Assembly (NCBI GenBank): GCA_032358165.1
Contig: JAALGY010000034.1
Span: 682,001-746,000, forward strand
Direction of reading: 5' to 3'
DNA: 64,000 nucleotides
Source of the DNA: Diplosphaera chodatii
Lineage: Eukaryota; Chlorophyta; Trebouxiophyceae; Prasiolales; Stichococcaceae
Below are positions 51,601 through 64,000 of the stretch, piece by piece. Below the pieces are notes generated by a model. That model had not been told where the DNA came from and did not search any database. It saw nothing but the letters and a program-made list of their open reading frames with translations. The position numbers and the translations under genes were made by a program. The stretch's first letter is position 1. Each line of letters opens with the position of its first letter.

Positions 51601-52525
51601 CGACGTCGCTGGACTCAGTGCGCGAGTGGCTGCAGTCCATGGACATCAAGTTCTACGAGAACAAGATCAACCTCAACTGGAAGCCCATCCTCAAGTCCAT
51701 CCTGGAGGTGTGTTCTGCGCTATCCCCTGAACCTCCACATGTGCTGTCACCTGCTGGCTGATGCTGGCTGCTGGCCCATTCTTAAATTGTAGACTCATCC
51801 TCGATGCAGCAGTAGTGCATCCTCTTATCGTCCTATGAAACCCCTGGCACAGGACCCAGAGGGGTTCATCGCCGAGGGCGGGTGGGACTTCTTGGACGCC
51901 GAGGCGGACTCTGAAGCCGAGGGCGAGGACGAAGGTGTGCCACCCAGCTTGAGCATGCACACTGTCAGCTGCCGCTGCAGGGTCTGCCGTGACGAGAAGA
52001 TGGTGGGCTGTTAATGCTGCCGCTTCCTGTAACGATAATCTGCCACTGACACCCGCCGCCATACTCTTGCCAACAGAGGAGGAGGGTGACGAGGAGTTTG
52101 CGCCAGAGTCGGAGGAGGAGGCGTCGTCGGAGGAGGAGGCGTCGTCGGAGGACGAATCGCTGGTGGAGAGCGACGAGGACGACGGCAGCGAGGCGTCCAT
52201 GGGCAGCGACGAGGAGGAGGGCCTGGACTGGGACGAGATGGAGGAGCAGGCCGCCAGGCAAGCCACCAAAGTTGTCTCTTTCTCGTTCATGTATTCGATG
52301 CTTGAAGGGTCGCAAGGGGTGGGGCAAAGATGCTGGTCTGGCTTTCGAGAGCAGGGCCAACTAGTGTCCGCCTCTTCCTTAATGCTTTCCGTCTTCCTGA
52401 ATGCTTCCCGTAAACACTGCAGGGACGACCGCATGCGGGAGGAAGACGATGAGGAGGATGGCAAACGGAAGCGCAAGGGCGGCGGTGGCGGCGGCGGCGG
52501 CAGCAGCAAGAAGCCGCGGAGATGA
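45637..52525 (+). CDS. SPT16: FACT complex subunit SPT16
   Basis: Histone H2A-H2B/H3-H4 chaperone that with SSRP1/POB3 disassembles and reassembles nucleosomes ahead of RNA and DNA polymerases in the nucleus. The intron-rich gene starts MALQIDVGTFSTRLKKLYDS at 45637. The N-terminal aminopeptidase-like domain is followed through ALAIAAGPATDELRYLKS (46020), EKPEGVLMEQWGRALSDSGL (46760), YPPIVQSGGKYDLKVQ (47450) and VGFGMGLEFRESANVLSA (48100). Middle-domain blocks: NTRDLMIQ (49160), ILVPIYGVLTPFHILTLKNA (49320), FIRLNFNFGPGYEPCAKFPG (49560), PAEKEMITLVHFHLRDAIMV (50400), FNQFTKRVQTDIWERDFG (50870), FEVPFRELGFHGVPHRSTAF (51060) and INLNWKPILKSILE (51665). The C-terminus is highly acidic (52079-52260), then Lys/Arg/Gly-rich (GKRKRKGG...KKPRR) to TGA at 52525, as in SPT16 of other eukaryotes. 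No missing domain was noticed. Confidence 0.95.
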
Positions 52526-53462
52526 CGAGATCTGTTGCTTCAGTGCTGAATCTGCTGCAGGCCTTGTTGCCAGTATTTACAGGCGTCTGCCGCATGTTCT
52601 GCACTGAATCAGTCTTCTAGACCATCAGGCATCAGCACTGGTATGCACAGGAATGCATGTGCAGTTGGACCTGGAAGTTGCAGCCTCCAAGCCAATGAGA
52701 CACTGCTCCCCTCCTCCCTCACACACTCTCGTCTCCCCACTTGCGTTTCTTCGATATCCTTAGTCACTGTTGCTCTTTGGATATGTCGGACCTCACCCAG
52801 TTCAGTGTTCTACGAGAAACCCTCATCTCAGATATCTCAGGTGGTTGTAAAGCTGTAGCGGTGCTGTTGGCCATCATACCCCTCTGCACTCCCCTCGCTA
52901 GCCATCGACAGGAAAGCACGCAGCGCTGCAGTCGCACGGGGCGGCCAGCGGTTCTGCACCCGTTCCACTGCATTGCTCTGCAGGTTGCATGATAGAGCAC
53001 AGTCAGTGCCTAGCAGGTGAAATGCTGAAAGATGCTCTGCAATTGCTGTGCGAGCACAGCTGCCTTTGCAGATATGTGATAAGGTGCACTGCCATTAAGG
53101 TGCGATGGTGGGGTTTGCCTTGTTGTACAAGGCTGCTCCAAGGCCATCTTCTGCATCCTGCAGCCGCTCCCATTCACCCTCCGCCTCTGACCGCTGACCG
53201 CTGCCCCACAGGAATGCTGCGGCATGGCCATGTTCTTGTGTCACACAATCGCATGTTGAAGCAGTATAAACCCGTGTGTACAGCAACTAAGACATCCAGC
53301 GCTTGGCACACACCTGTCAAGGCACAGCGTATGTCAAGGAAGAATGTGTCCCTGCTGCCAGCAAACAGAGTCATTAGAAAGGGTCAACATTGCGCAGCCT
53401 TTTGGGTACTGCGAAGTCAATTGATACATGGCGGCATGACAGGTCTGCCGGGGAGGCATGCA
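52526..53462. other. Convergent intergenic region, SPT16 and TPR gene
   Basis: Holds both 3' untranslated regions; a TGTAA at about 52846 could serve SPT16. I see nothing gene-like in the remaining ~600 bp. Confidence 0.5.
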
Positions 53463-54279
53463 TCACCTGCGAAGCAACTGCCGTGCAGCCTTGATGGCGC
53501 CCTCATTGTCGCCAGTCTCGAAGGTGACCAGCGCCATGTTGGCGTATGCAATGCTCTCAAGCCCTGGGTCCTCTGCTGCCTGCTGGAAGTGCTGCTGCGC
53601 TGCAGTTAAATCACCGAGGGCCACTTCGGCATTGCCTGCCATCCAGCAGACATGAGAGTCGTCGAGAAGCTTCCATCGCATGTACCAAAGACGCACAATG
53701 GTTGGTTGCACGGACCACACCAAGGTTGTTGAGGAGCGCTGCATTGTCCTTGGCGCCACTGGCGGCATCAAGCTGCAGAGCTGTCAGGAAGTCCTCCTTG
53801 GCTTCGCTCCACCTGCACAAGTTTGTCGACTGTGCCTCAATGGAGTTCACATGCTGTCTCTGCACTGCTGCCTTTACAGGAGTGTCTATGCACCTGCCGT
53901 CCTGTAGTCTGATGGTCCCCCGATTGGAGTAGGCAGGGCCGCTGTGCGGCGCTATCCTGATCGCTTCGCCCCATGCACGCTCGGCGGAATCAAAGTCGGG
54001 TGCGGTCATAGCTGTCTGAAATGCTTGCAGCAGGCGCTGCATGTCTGGTTCTGCAGCATGTGCAGGTGCAGGTGCCGCTGCTGAGACTGCTGTCGCAAGT
54101 GTTGAGCCGATGTCGACCAGGCACTTGCGCCTTGACTGGTCAGGCTGTGGATGACCGCAGCTGCATCTGCATCTGCAGGTGGACTGCACCGCAGGCTTAC
54201 AGTGCGCATGCTGAAGATGAGCTGCGACATGGCCCCGCCGCAAGAGGGCAGCTGCGTCACAGTGCACCCCTTTCATCAC
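53463..54279 (-). CDS. TPR protein, probably plastid (thylakoid lumen)
   Basis: Small tetratricopeptide-repeat protein of about 220 residues, probably a scaffold for protein-protein contacts. Three exons are visible. The first (54279 to about 53905) has a basic N-terminus, then an Ala-rich stretch STLATAVSAAAPAPAHAAEP that resembles a thylakoid transfer signal ending AHA-A. First repeat: FDSAERAWGEAIRIAPHSGP and AYSNRGTIRLQDGR. The second exon (about 53817-53722) reads WSEAKEDFLTALQLDAASGA then ALLNNL. The third (about 53643-53463) reads EVALGDLTAAQQHFQQAAED, then AYANMALVTFETGDNEGAIK, ending ARQLLRR. The start codon is uncertain: an in-frame ATGATG at 54279 is used, but a second frame (MSQLIFSMRT) overlaps it. 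Targeting is inferred. Confidence 0.68.
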
Positions 54280-54582
54280 TGTGCTGTTGATGCATACATT
54301 TTGGTAAGCATAGAGGCGGGCAATCGATTCGACTGCTCACAACTTCAGCAGCAGTACACGAGTCGTACAGCAGCTTCCTATTGGCTGGGGCCAGTGCCAC
54401 CTCAGAAACTGCCACCAAGAGGCAGACTGCAGCTTGCCTTCCTTCTGACGTGCACACAGTTGAACGTGCATCGCTTCGCAAGAGCTTGCAGGTCCCGGCG
54501 CTGTGTGAGCCGAGTGTGTGGGTGTTTGACAACACGTATCTGCTGACCTCTTGGTCAGCTGCTAGAGGGCTCAGCAGCCAGG
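54280..54582. promoter_or_regulatory. Divergent promoter between the TPR gene and BI-1
   Basis: About 300 bp between outward-facing start codons. No TATA box or repeat is evident. Confidence 0.45.
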
Positions 54583-55335
54583 ATGGACTTCGTCTCCCGC
54601 TTCAGTGGCGCAGGGCCGCAGACGTCGCGGTTCTCGCCGAACACCCTGTTCAAATTCACCGACTTGACGCCAGCTGTGCAGAAACATGTTGAGAAGGTGT
54701 ACGCCACGCTGGCTGCAGCCCTGCTGGTGTCGGCAGTGGGCAGCTACGTGAACATTGTGACGGGCCTGGGCGGCTGGCTGACGATGCTGACCTTCGTCGG
54801 GTCGGTCGTGTGGCTGTCGGCCACACCTCCGGAGCCTCAGAACCTCAACAAGCGGTATGCGCTGCTGGCGGGTGCGGCATTCTCGCAGGGCGCCTCGCTG
54901 GGGCCGCTCATTGCGGCGGCGGCGATGCTGGACGCCGGCCTGGTGTTGACGGCGCTGCTGGGCACCGCGACGCTGTTCGCCTGCTTCTCGCTCGCGGCCC
55001 TGGTGTCCCGCCGCCGCAGCTTCCTGTACCTGGGTGGCATCCTGGGCTCGGCCATCAGCTGCTTCATGATGATGCGCCTGGCGACGTGGCTGCTGCCGAG
55101 CATGCGCGGCATGGCCTTCCAGGCTGAGCTGTATGGCGGTCTGGCGGTCTTTGCGATGTATGTGGCTCTTGACACACAAGTCATCGTGGAGCAGGCGTTC
55201 AGCGGCAATCTGGACCACGTCAAGCATGCACTGGATCTCTTTGTTGACTTTGCGGCCATCTTCGTGCGTGTTCTGGTGATCCTCATGCAGAAGGAGGAGC
55301 GCAAGGACGAGAAGCGCCGCAGGAAGTCTGAGTGA
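54583..55335 (+). CDS. BI-1: Bax inhibitor-1 family protein (TMBIM6-like), intronless
   Basis: Endoplasmic-reticulum membrane protein that moderates calcium leak and cell-death or stress responses. The product is 250 residues, the usual size of plant and animal BI-1. Seen: N-terminal FSPNTLFKFTDLTPAVQKHV, then six to seven hydrophobic helices (VYATLAAALLVSAVGSYVN, GWLTMLTFVGSVVWLSA, RYALLAGAAFSQGASLGPLI, GLVLTALLGTATLFACFSLA, FLYLGGILGSAISCFMMMRL, LYGGLAVFAMYVALDTQVIV). The signature VALDTQVIVEQA and HVKHALDLFVDFAAIFVRVL close the core. The Lys/Arg/Glu-rich tail (EERKDEKRRRKSE) is the conserved C-terminal calcium/pH-sensing type. Like the E3 gene, and unlike most neighbours, it has no introns. 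Confidence 0.95.
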   Translation: MDFVSRFSGAGPQTSRFSPNTLFKFTDLTPAVQKHVEKVYATLAAALLVSAVGSYVNIVTGLGGWLTMLTFVGSVVWLSATPPEPQNLNKRYALLAGAAFSQGASLGPLIAAAAMLDAGLVLTALLGTATLFACFSLAALVSRRRSFLYLGGILGSAISCFMMMRLATWLLPSMRGMAFQAELYGGLAVFAMYVALDTQVIVEQAFSGNLDHVKHALDLFVDFAAIFVRVLVILMQKEERKDEKRRRKSE

Positions 55336-56062
55336 TTTGTCAGCAGCAGCGCTTGGTGTCCAGCTTTGAAGTGCGATCAGGTTTCAATTTTCACAGCATC
55401 AAGCAGGGCGCTGGCAAGTGATTGCTGTGAGTCCTACTGACAGCAAGCTCCGCACTTGCAAGCCAACAACAGCAAGGGAACCCTTGCATGACTTTCGTCA
55501 TGTCCACAAAGTGTTTGTCGTGTGCAAGGCAGTAAACCCTGTAAACATCCTGTACCACATCCTGTACTGTCCTTGGTGACACAGCAACACTGCAGTGTGT
55601 CCGGGGCCAGATTTTGGTGAGGGGGCCATAACCGGTTAATTTGGGGTTAATTAACCCATAACCCCGAAAACCCTTCGGGCGAACAGCCATCCCACAGCAA
55701 CACCCTGCTTTTGTGAGGCCCGCGCATGCTCGTTGCACGTTGCCTGTGTTCGTACAGTTCAGGCGCATCGTTCCGAAAGCGTGCAACTAGCTGTGCGGGT
55801 CCAACTCGACACAAAAGCTGCACCATTGCTGGCTTTGAACCTTCGCAGTCATATCCTGCCATTACACCTGACGCAAAGCAGCAGCATTAGCCGGGTTGAA
55901 GCCTGCGAGCTGACCTGGGAGGCAAGTCTCCGGCAATCGGAGATCTGGTGCCTTCTGCTGCCAGCCGCATTCGTCGCATTGACAGCCTAAAGTGGTGTTT
56001 CGCCTCGAGCAGAAGCTCGGCAATTGTGTCGTGCACAATTGCAGAGCGCAGTGGTAGGCACT
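55336..56062. other. Intergenic between BI-1 and GTP cyclohydrolase
   Basis: Contains a TGTAA at about 55538 that may end BI-1, and an AT-rich palindromic patch at 55631-55664. No gene is supported; a minus-strand open frame (55391-55786) crossing the patch looks fortuitous. Confidence 0.5.
55631..55664. repeat. AT-rich inverted repeat patch with a perfect 14-bp palindrome
   Basis: GGGTTAATTAACCC (55644-55657) is a perfect palindrome, and the upstream GGTTAATT can also pair with AATTAACC to form an alternative hairpin. Confidence 0.5.
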
Positions 56063-59000
56063 ATGCCTGAGCTCGAGGTGCAGCTGAGGCTGCCAAAGCA
56101 GCCGCAGCAACAGCCGGCGGTGGTGATGCTGGACGCTGGAGCACTGCTCGAGCGGCCATGTTCCAGCAACAGCGCCGACAGCATCAGCGCCAGCGAGGCG
56201 TTCAGCACAGCCGCCCTGGAGAGCGACACATCAGAGGGACACCAGGAGACCCCGGGCCGCCAGCCGGGCACGCACATGCAGGTGTGTGCTGTTTGTGTGA
56301 CGGTTGCGGCATGCTGTGCCAGCAGCATTGACGCAACCAGCGTCCAGTGTGCCGCTAACAATTTGCATCTTCTTCCGTCACGCAGACGGCCGTGCGAACG
56401 CTACTGTCAGGCGTCGGGGAGTTCCCCGAGCGGCAGGGCCTGCGTGACACTCCCAAGGTGTGCCCTGCATTGCACACCGTGCAGAAACATACCAGCAGAC
56501 CACTGCTTGTGGGCCTTCCCATTTTGCTGCACGGTCCGCCATTGCCCTCTTTGCAACCCTGCAGAGGGTCGCCAAGGCGTGGCTCGACATCACAGCCGGC
56601 TACAGGCAGAACGTGGACAGTGTTCTGGGGCAGGCGCTCTTTGATGAGCCCACCGTCAGCAGCGGCGGCGGTGGAATGGTCCTGGTGCGTGTCCTGGTGC
56701 TGTGCCGTCAACGCTGCAGCTGGCTGGATAGGCAGGGCCTTCGGGAAGGCGGTTGCTGCATGATCTGGGTGCAGCGGAGGTGTGTGCGTCACCGCATCAA
56801 TGGTCACATCCGTAACCTGGCACGCTGCTGTGTAGGTGCGCGATATCGAGTTTGCCTCCACGTCTGTCGCCAATCTGCTGCCTTTTCACGGTCGCTGCCA
56901 CATTGCGTACATGCCGTCGCGAGGCGTGGTGTTGGGCCTCAGCAAGTTTGCTCGCCTGACTGGCCTGTTCGCAAGGTGAGGACGGCTCATGCTTTTGCTG
57001 CACGTTTTCTGCGTGTACTGGCTAATTGGATTCCTACATGAGGCTCTCTCGTAGCATGCAGTTCCTGCTGCTTCAACGTTGGCTCTGTGGCATGTGAGCA
57101 GGCGGTTCCAGAACCAGCAGGCATTCACAGACCAGATCTTGCAGGCGCTAACAGGTACCACAATCTGACCATGCCCCCTCCCACTTTTCATGAGTGGCGT
57201 CTTCGAACCTCATGCCGAAATGATTCACAGTGGCATATCCGACCACCTCTGAGACGTCATCTGCCATATTATCTTGTCGTCGAGTGACGACGATGCTCGC
57301 CCAACAGACCAGCTGGCACCAGAGGGCGCGGCAGTGCTGGTGGAGGCGAAGCACATGGCGGAGGGCCCCGACGCGCCGCTGCACCTCACCTCCGCCGCTC
57401 AGGGCGTGTTTGCGGAGCCCAACAGCACACGCGCCACGGTGAGTGCCTGCTTCGCACCCTGGTACAAAGTGCCTGATAGAGCAGCTCATGGTCATACTAT
57501 GTCAGTCATCTCACAGACGTCATTTGCATGCCACCGGCATGCACCATACAGAAGCTGTGGCCCTCGGCCATGACAACACCAGTTGATCTGACTAGCACTG
57601 TGTGCGTGGCACTCAGGAGTTCCTGGCGCTGCTGCGGCTGCATGGCGTCCCAGTCACGCCGGCGCACGGCATGCCCTCAGGCCCGCGCACTGTCATGGAG
57701 CCGGTTGAGAAGCGGAGTGTGGTCGGCCGCGGCCTGCGCCACCCGCAGGCGACCTACGCCGCAGCTCTGCAGCAGTCGCATGCACGTTCGCAGCCCCACC
57801 AGCAGCCGGGGGTGTCGGCCCAGCCGCAGTGCGTGCAGCGGGATGCAGCGTGCACCACCACCGGCTGCGGCTGCCGGCAGGCGGTGCAGCAGCAGGACGC
57901 CGACATGGCAGACGCAGCGCAGCCGGCGGCAGCGGGTGCGAGGCAGCCCGGGGCAGCAGAGCGGCCGAGCGCCAGCCAGATGGAGGCCGCGGTGTGCGGC
58001 CTGCTGCAAGCTGTTGTGCCGCAGCAGATGCGCCAGGTTAGCTCTTCCTCTTCACTTACTCTTGCTTGAGCTCCAGTCAATATGCTATCCTCACATGTTG
58101 GGACACCTCGCATGTTGAGATCCTACTCTCATGAGCGGTTGCTCTCCTGCAATGTGATCTGTGAGGCATCAAACGTTTTTCATGTCTTGTTCCAGGGAAT
58201 GGAGGAAGGTGCCCAGGCGTATGTGCAGCAGATGCTGGCGTCCACGGCCGGCTACAGGGTGTCGCTGGCAGACATTGCCGCAAACCCTGACTGCAGCTCT
58301 GTTGCGCCTCAGGTGGGCCGCCAATCCTGCCGGACCACCTACAGCTGACCTTTTTTGACATCTGCATTGTTCACACCTTGTGTGTGTGGTGCGTCCCTCA
58401 AAGCTGATTTTCTACCATGTTTGCGCAGGGTGTTGGGCGACGAAACGACCTGGCAGCATCTCTTGGTGTGGAGGAGTTTCACATCCGCTTTGCATCACAG
58501 GTTGGTGCTCAAACTGCCAGGCTACCATTGACAGACCATGCATTGTGTTCTGTGCATTGTGCAGTCATGTGTGTCCACCTCACACTAGGTCTTCTTGCTG
58601 AGCCGTCATGTGTCTGTGTCCAGTGCGAGCACCATCTGCTGCCGTTCTACGGCATGGCGCATGTCGCGTACCTGCCAGCAGACGACAGTGCCTCGCGCCG
58701 CCTGACAGTCGCGCAGATCGAGGCGGTCGTCGGCATGTACAGCAAGCGCCTGCAGATCCAGGTGCGCACTCCTGACGGCAGCCTATGAACAGCAGCCAAT
58801 GAGCCGGGTGAACCTCCTCAATTTCAGCAGTTTGTACGCAGACTGCAATGGTTGCAAGATGCAACGGGAGCTTGAAGCTGAATGCGTGAGTGAACAATTT
58901 AACCTTTTACCGTGCTGCAGGAGCGTCTGACGCACGAGCTAGCGGGCGCAGTGGGGGCGCTGGCGGGAGCGCAAGGGGTGCTGGTGGTTGTGGAGGCGCT

Positions 59001-59312
59001 GCACATGTGCATGGTTGCCCGTGGCGTGGAGAAGCATGCTAGCAGGTGCAGCTCTTGTTCGTGTTGGAGTGGCAATCCCTTGTGCTTGGTGATGCAGCTG
59101 CCTTTGAGAATTGGTGCTCCCCCTGCTGTGACTGTCCGCACAGCGACCCATAATGCACGGCCATGTTTAGGAGCGTGCAGCCCATAAGTGCATGCAAAAA
59201 CTGAGGGCGCTGTGTTCGCTGCTGCAGCACCACCACTGTGGCGGCACGTGGCAGCCTGGCCGAGGATGGTGCGGCACGCAGCCAGCTGCTGCTCAGCCTG
59301 TGCCTCAGCTGA
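56063..59312 (+). CDS. GCH1: GTP cyclohydrolase I, plant-type two-domain enzyme
   Basis: First committed step of the pterin branch of folate synthesis: GTP to 7,8-dihydroneopterin triphosphate, in the cytosol. Intron-rich. Start [20 protein letters not shown] at 56063. N-domain: [20 protein letters not shown] (56400), [20 protein letters not shown] (56570), [19 protein letters not shown] (56840), [15 protein letters not shown] (56930), [16 protein letters not shown] (57110). A long Gln/Ala-rich linker (57740-57990) leads to the C-domain: [20 protein letters not shown] (58430), [20 protein letters not shown] (58622), [19 protein letters not shown] (58921), [20 protein letters not shown] (58985), then TTTVAARG and stop TGA at 59310-59312. 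The N-domain lacks the zinc-binding Cys-Glu-His-His (SVAN instead) and the second zinc Cys. The C-domain keeps both. This division of residues fits the known plant enzyme, where both halves are needed. Confidence 0.93.
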
Positions 59313-59914
59313 TGCCAGCCGGGAGTGGGCAGTCAGCTACTCTGCCTGATCTCGGCCAGCTGTATATGGTGTGCAGCGTGCCTGTTGCATATCAGTGCTG
59401 GGCAGGGGTGTGGCAAAGCAGTGAGGAAATCAATGTCAGATGAGAGGAGCGCAGCGCGTTGCACCATGCATTGGGTCGTGACGGAAGGCGGTGGCACTGC
59501 TGCGACAAACTGTGACAGATATTGTATAGTGAGCGAGTTGTCGCAGTCCCCGTCTTACTAGCACGCACAAAGGCAATTTGTGTCGCCTATCAACCCTACT
59601 GATCAAATCAGCTTGCAAGCATGCCGCTGTTGTGGACGGACGGACGGACACGTGTGAGCAAACAGGTGCAACCACCCTTCCAGCCAAACAGACTGCAGCG
59701 ATTACCGAACACTCCACACGTGACGTCATGCCAGTAGTGACGTGTGCAGACTGGTTGCTCCTCATTTTGCGCAGGCGTTCTGACACCCCGTCATCGTTGC
59801 AGCGCTGATCGTGAGCCAGCAGCTCTCCGCTAGCGTTTGTCGATAAGCATGCAAGCAATCTGAGACGACACAGCGAGTGTCTGCGGGTTGACTTGGCTGT
59901 TGCCTTTCGCGAAA
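59313..59914. other. Intergenic between GTP cyclohydrolase and AAA ATPase
   Basis: Expected to hold the GCH1 3' untranslated region and the AAA ATPase promoter. A GGACGGACGGAC run at 59636-59647 is the only simple repeat noticed. No gene seen. Confidence 0.5.

Positions 59915-64000
<4,086 letters not shown>

Noticed and set aside
52086..52364. Arg-rich open frame
   Set aside because: It is a frame-shifted reading of the acidic GAG/GAC-rich tail of SPT16.
55391..55786. Minus-strand open frame with GYGLINPKLTGYGP
   Set aside because: The peptide comes from the AT-rich palindromic patch. No splice context, start context or neighbouring coding exon supports it.

Overview
The window is nuclear DNA of a green alga, most likely a trebouxiophyte. 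The genes are GC-rich and mostly split by many short GT-AG introns ending in TGCAG. The proteins are plant or algal in type: a plastid-type dihydrolipoamide dehydrogenase, a two-domain plant GTP cyclohydrolase I, a plant-like DDT-domain chromatin factor, SPT16, BI-1 and a type II AAA+ ATPase. No bacterial operon, CRISPR array, rRNA, tRNA or clear transposon was seen.

Layout. (1) 1-343: 3' end of mitochondrial pyruvate dehydrogenase E1-beta (+). (2) 697-5505: DDT/WHIM chromatin protein (-) with a Gln-rich tail. (3) 5760-7511: intronless plastid E3 (dihydrolipoamide dehydrogenase, +), divergent from the DDT gene across a 254-bp gap. (4) 7512-11468: gene-poor. It holds an unrecognised minus-strand gene (about 8395-9829) and a decayed second copy of the E3 3' end (10399 to about 11150). 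(5) 11469-38827: four head-to-tail minus-strand copies (A-D) of a roughly 24-exon gene for a polytopic membrane protein with a C-terminal class-3 lipase domain, repeating every ~7 kb. (6) 39586-44986: a fifth, divergent family member (E) on the plus strand, head-to-head with D. (7) 45637-52525: SPT16 of the FACT complex (+). (8) 53463-54279: TPR protein, probably plastid (-). (9) 54583-55335: intronless Bax inhibitor-1 (+). (10) 56063-59312: GTP cyclohydrolase I (+). (11) 59915 to the window end: CDC48/AFG2-like double AAA ATPase (+), cut at the right edge.

The standout is the lipase cluster: five related genes in 33 kb. All five keep the apparent Ser-Asp-His triad and share an N-terminal multi-pass membrane region. 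Copies A-D each have a tiny 13-16 nt first coding exon, with a CACGTG box 341-355 bp upstream of the start codon. Outer copies A and D resemble each other, as do inner copies B and C, which is not what one block duplication would give. Exon boundaries were read by eye from splice signals and by comparing the five copies. Whole-gene spans are firmer than individual exon edges.
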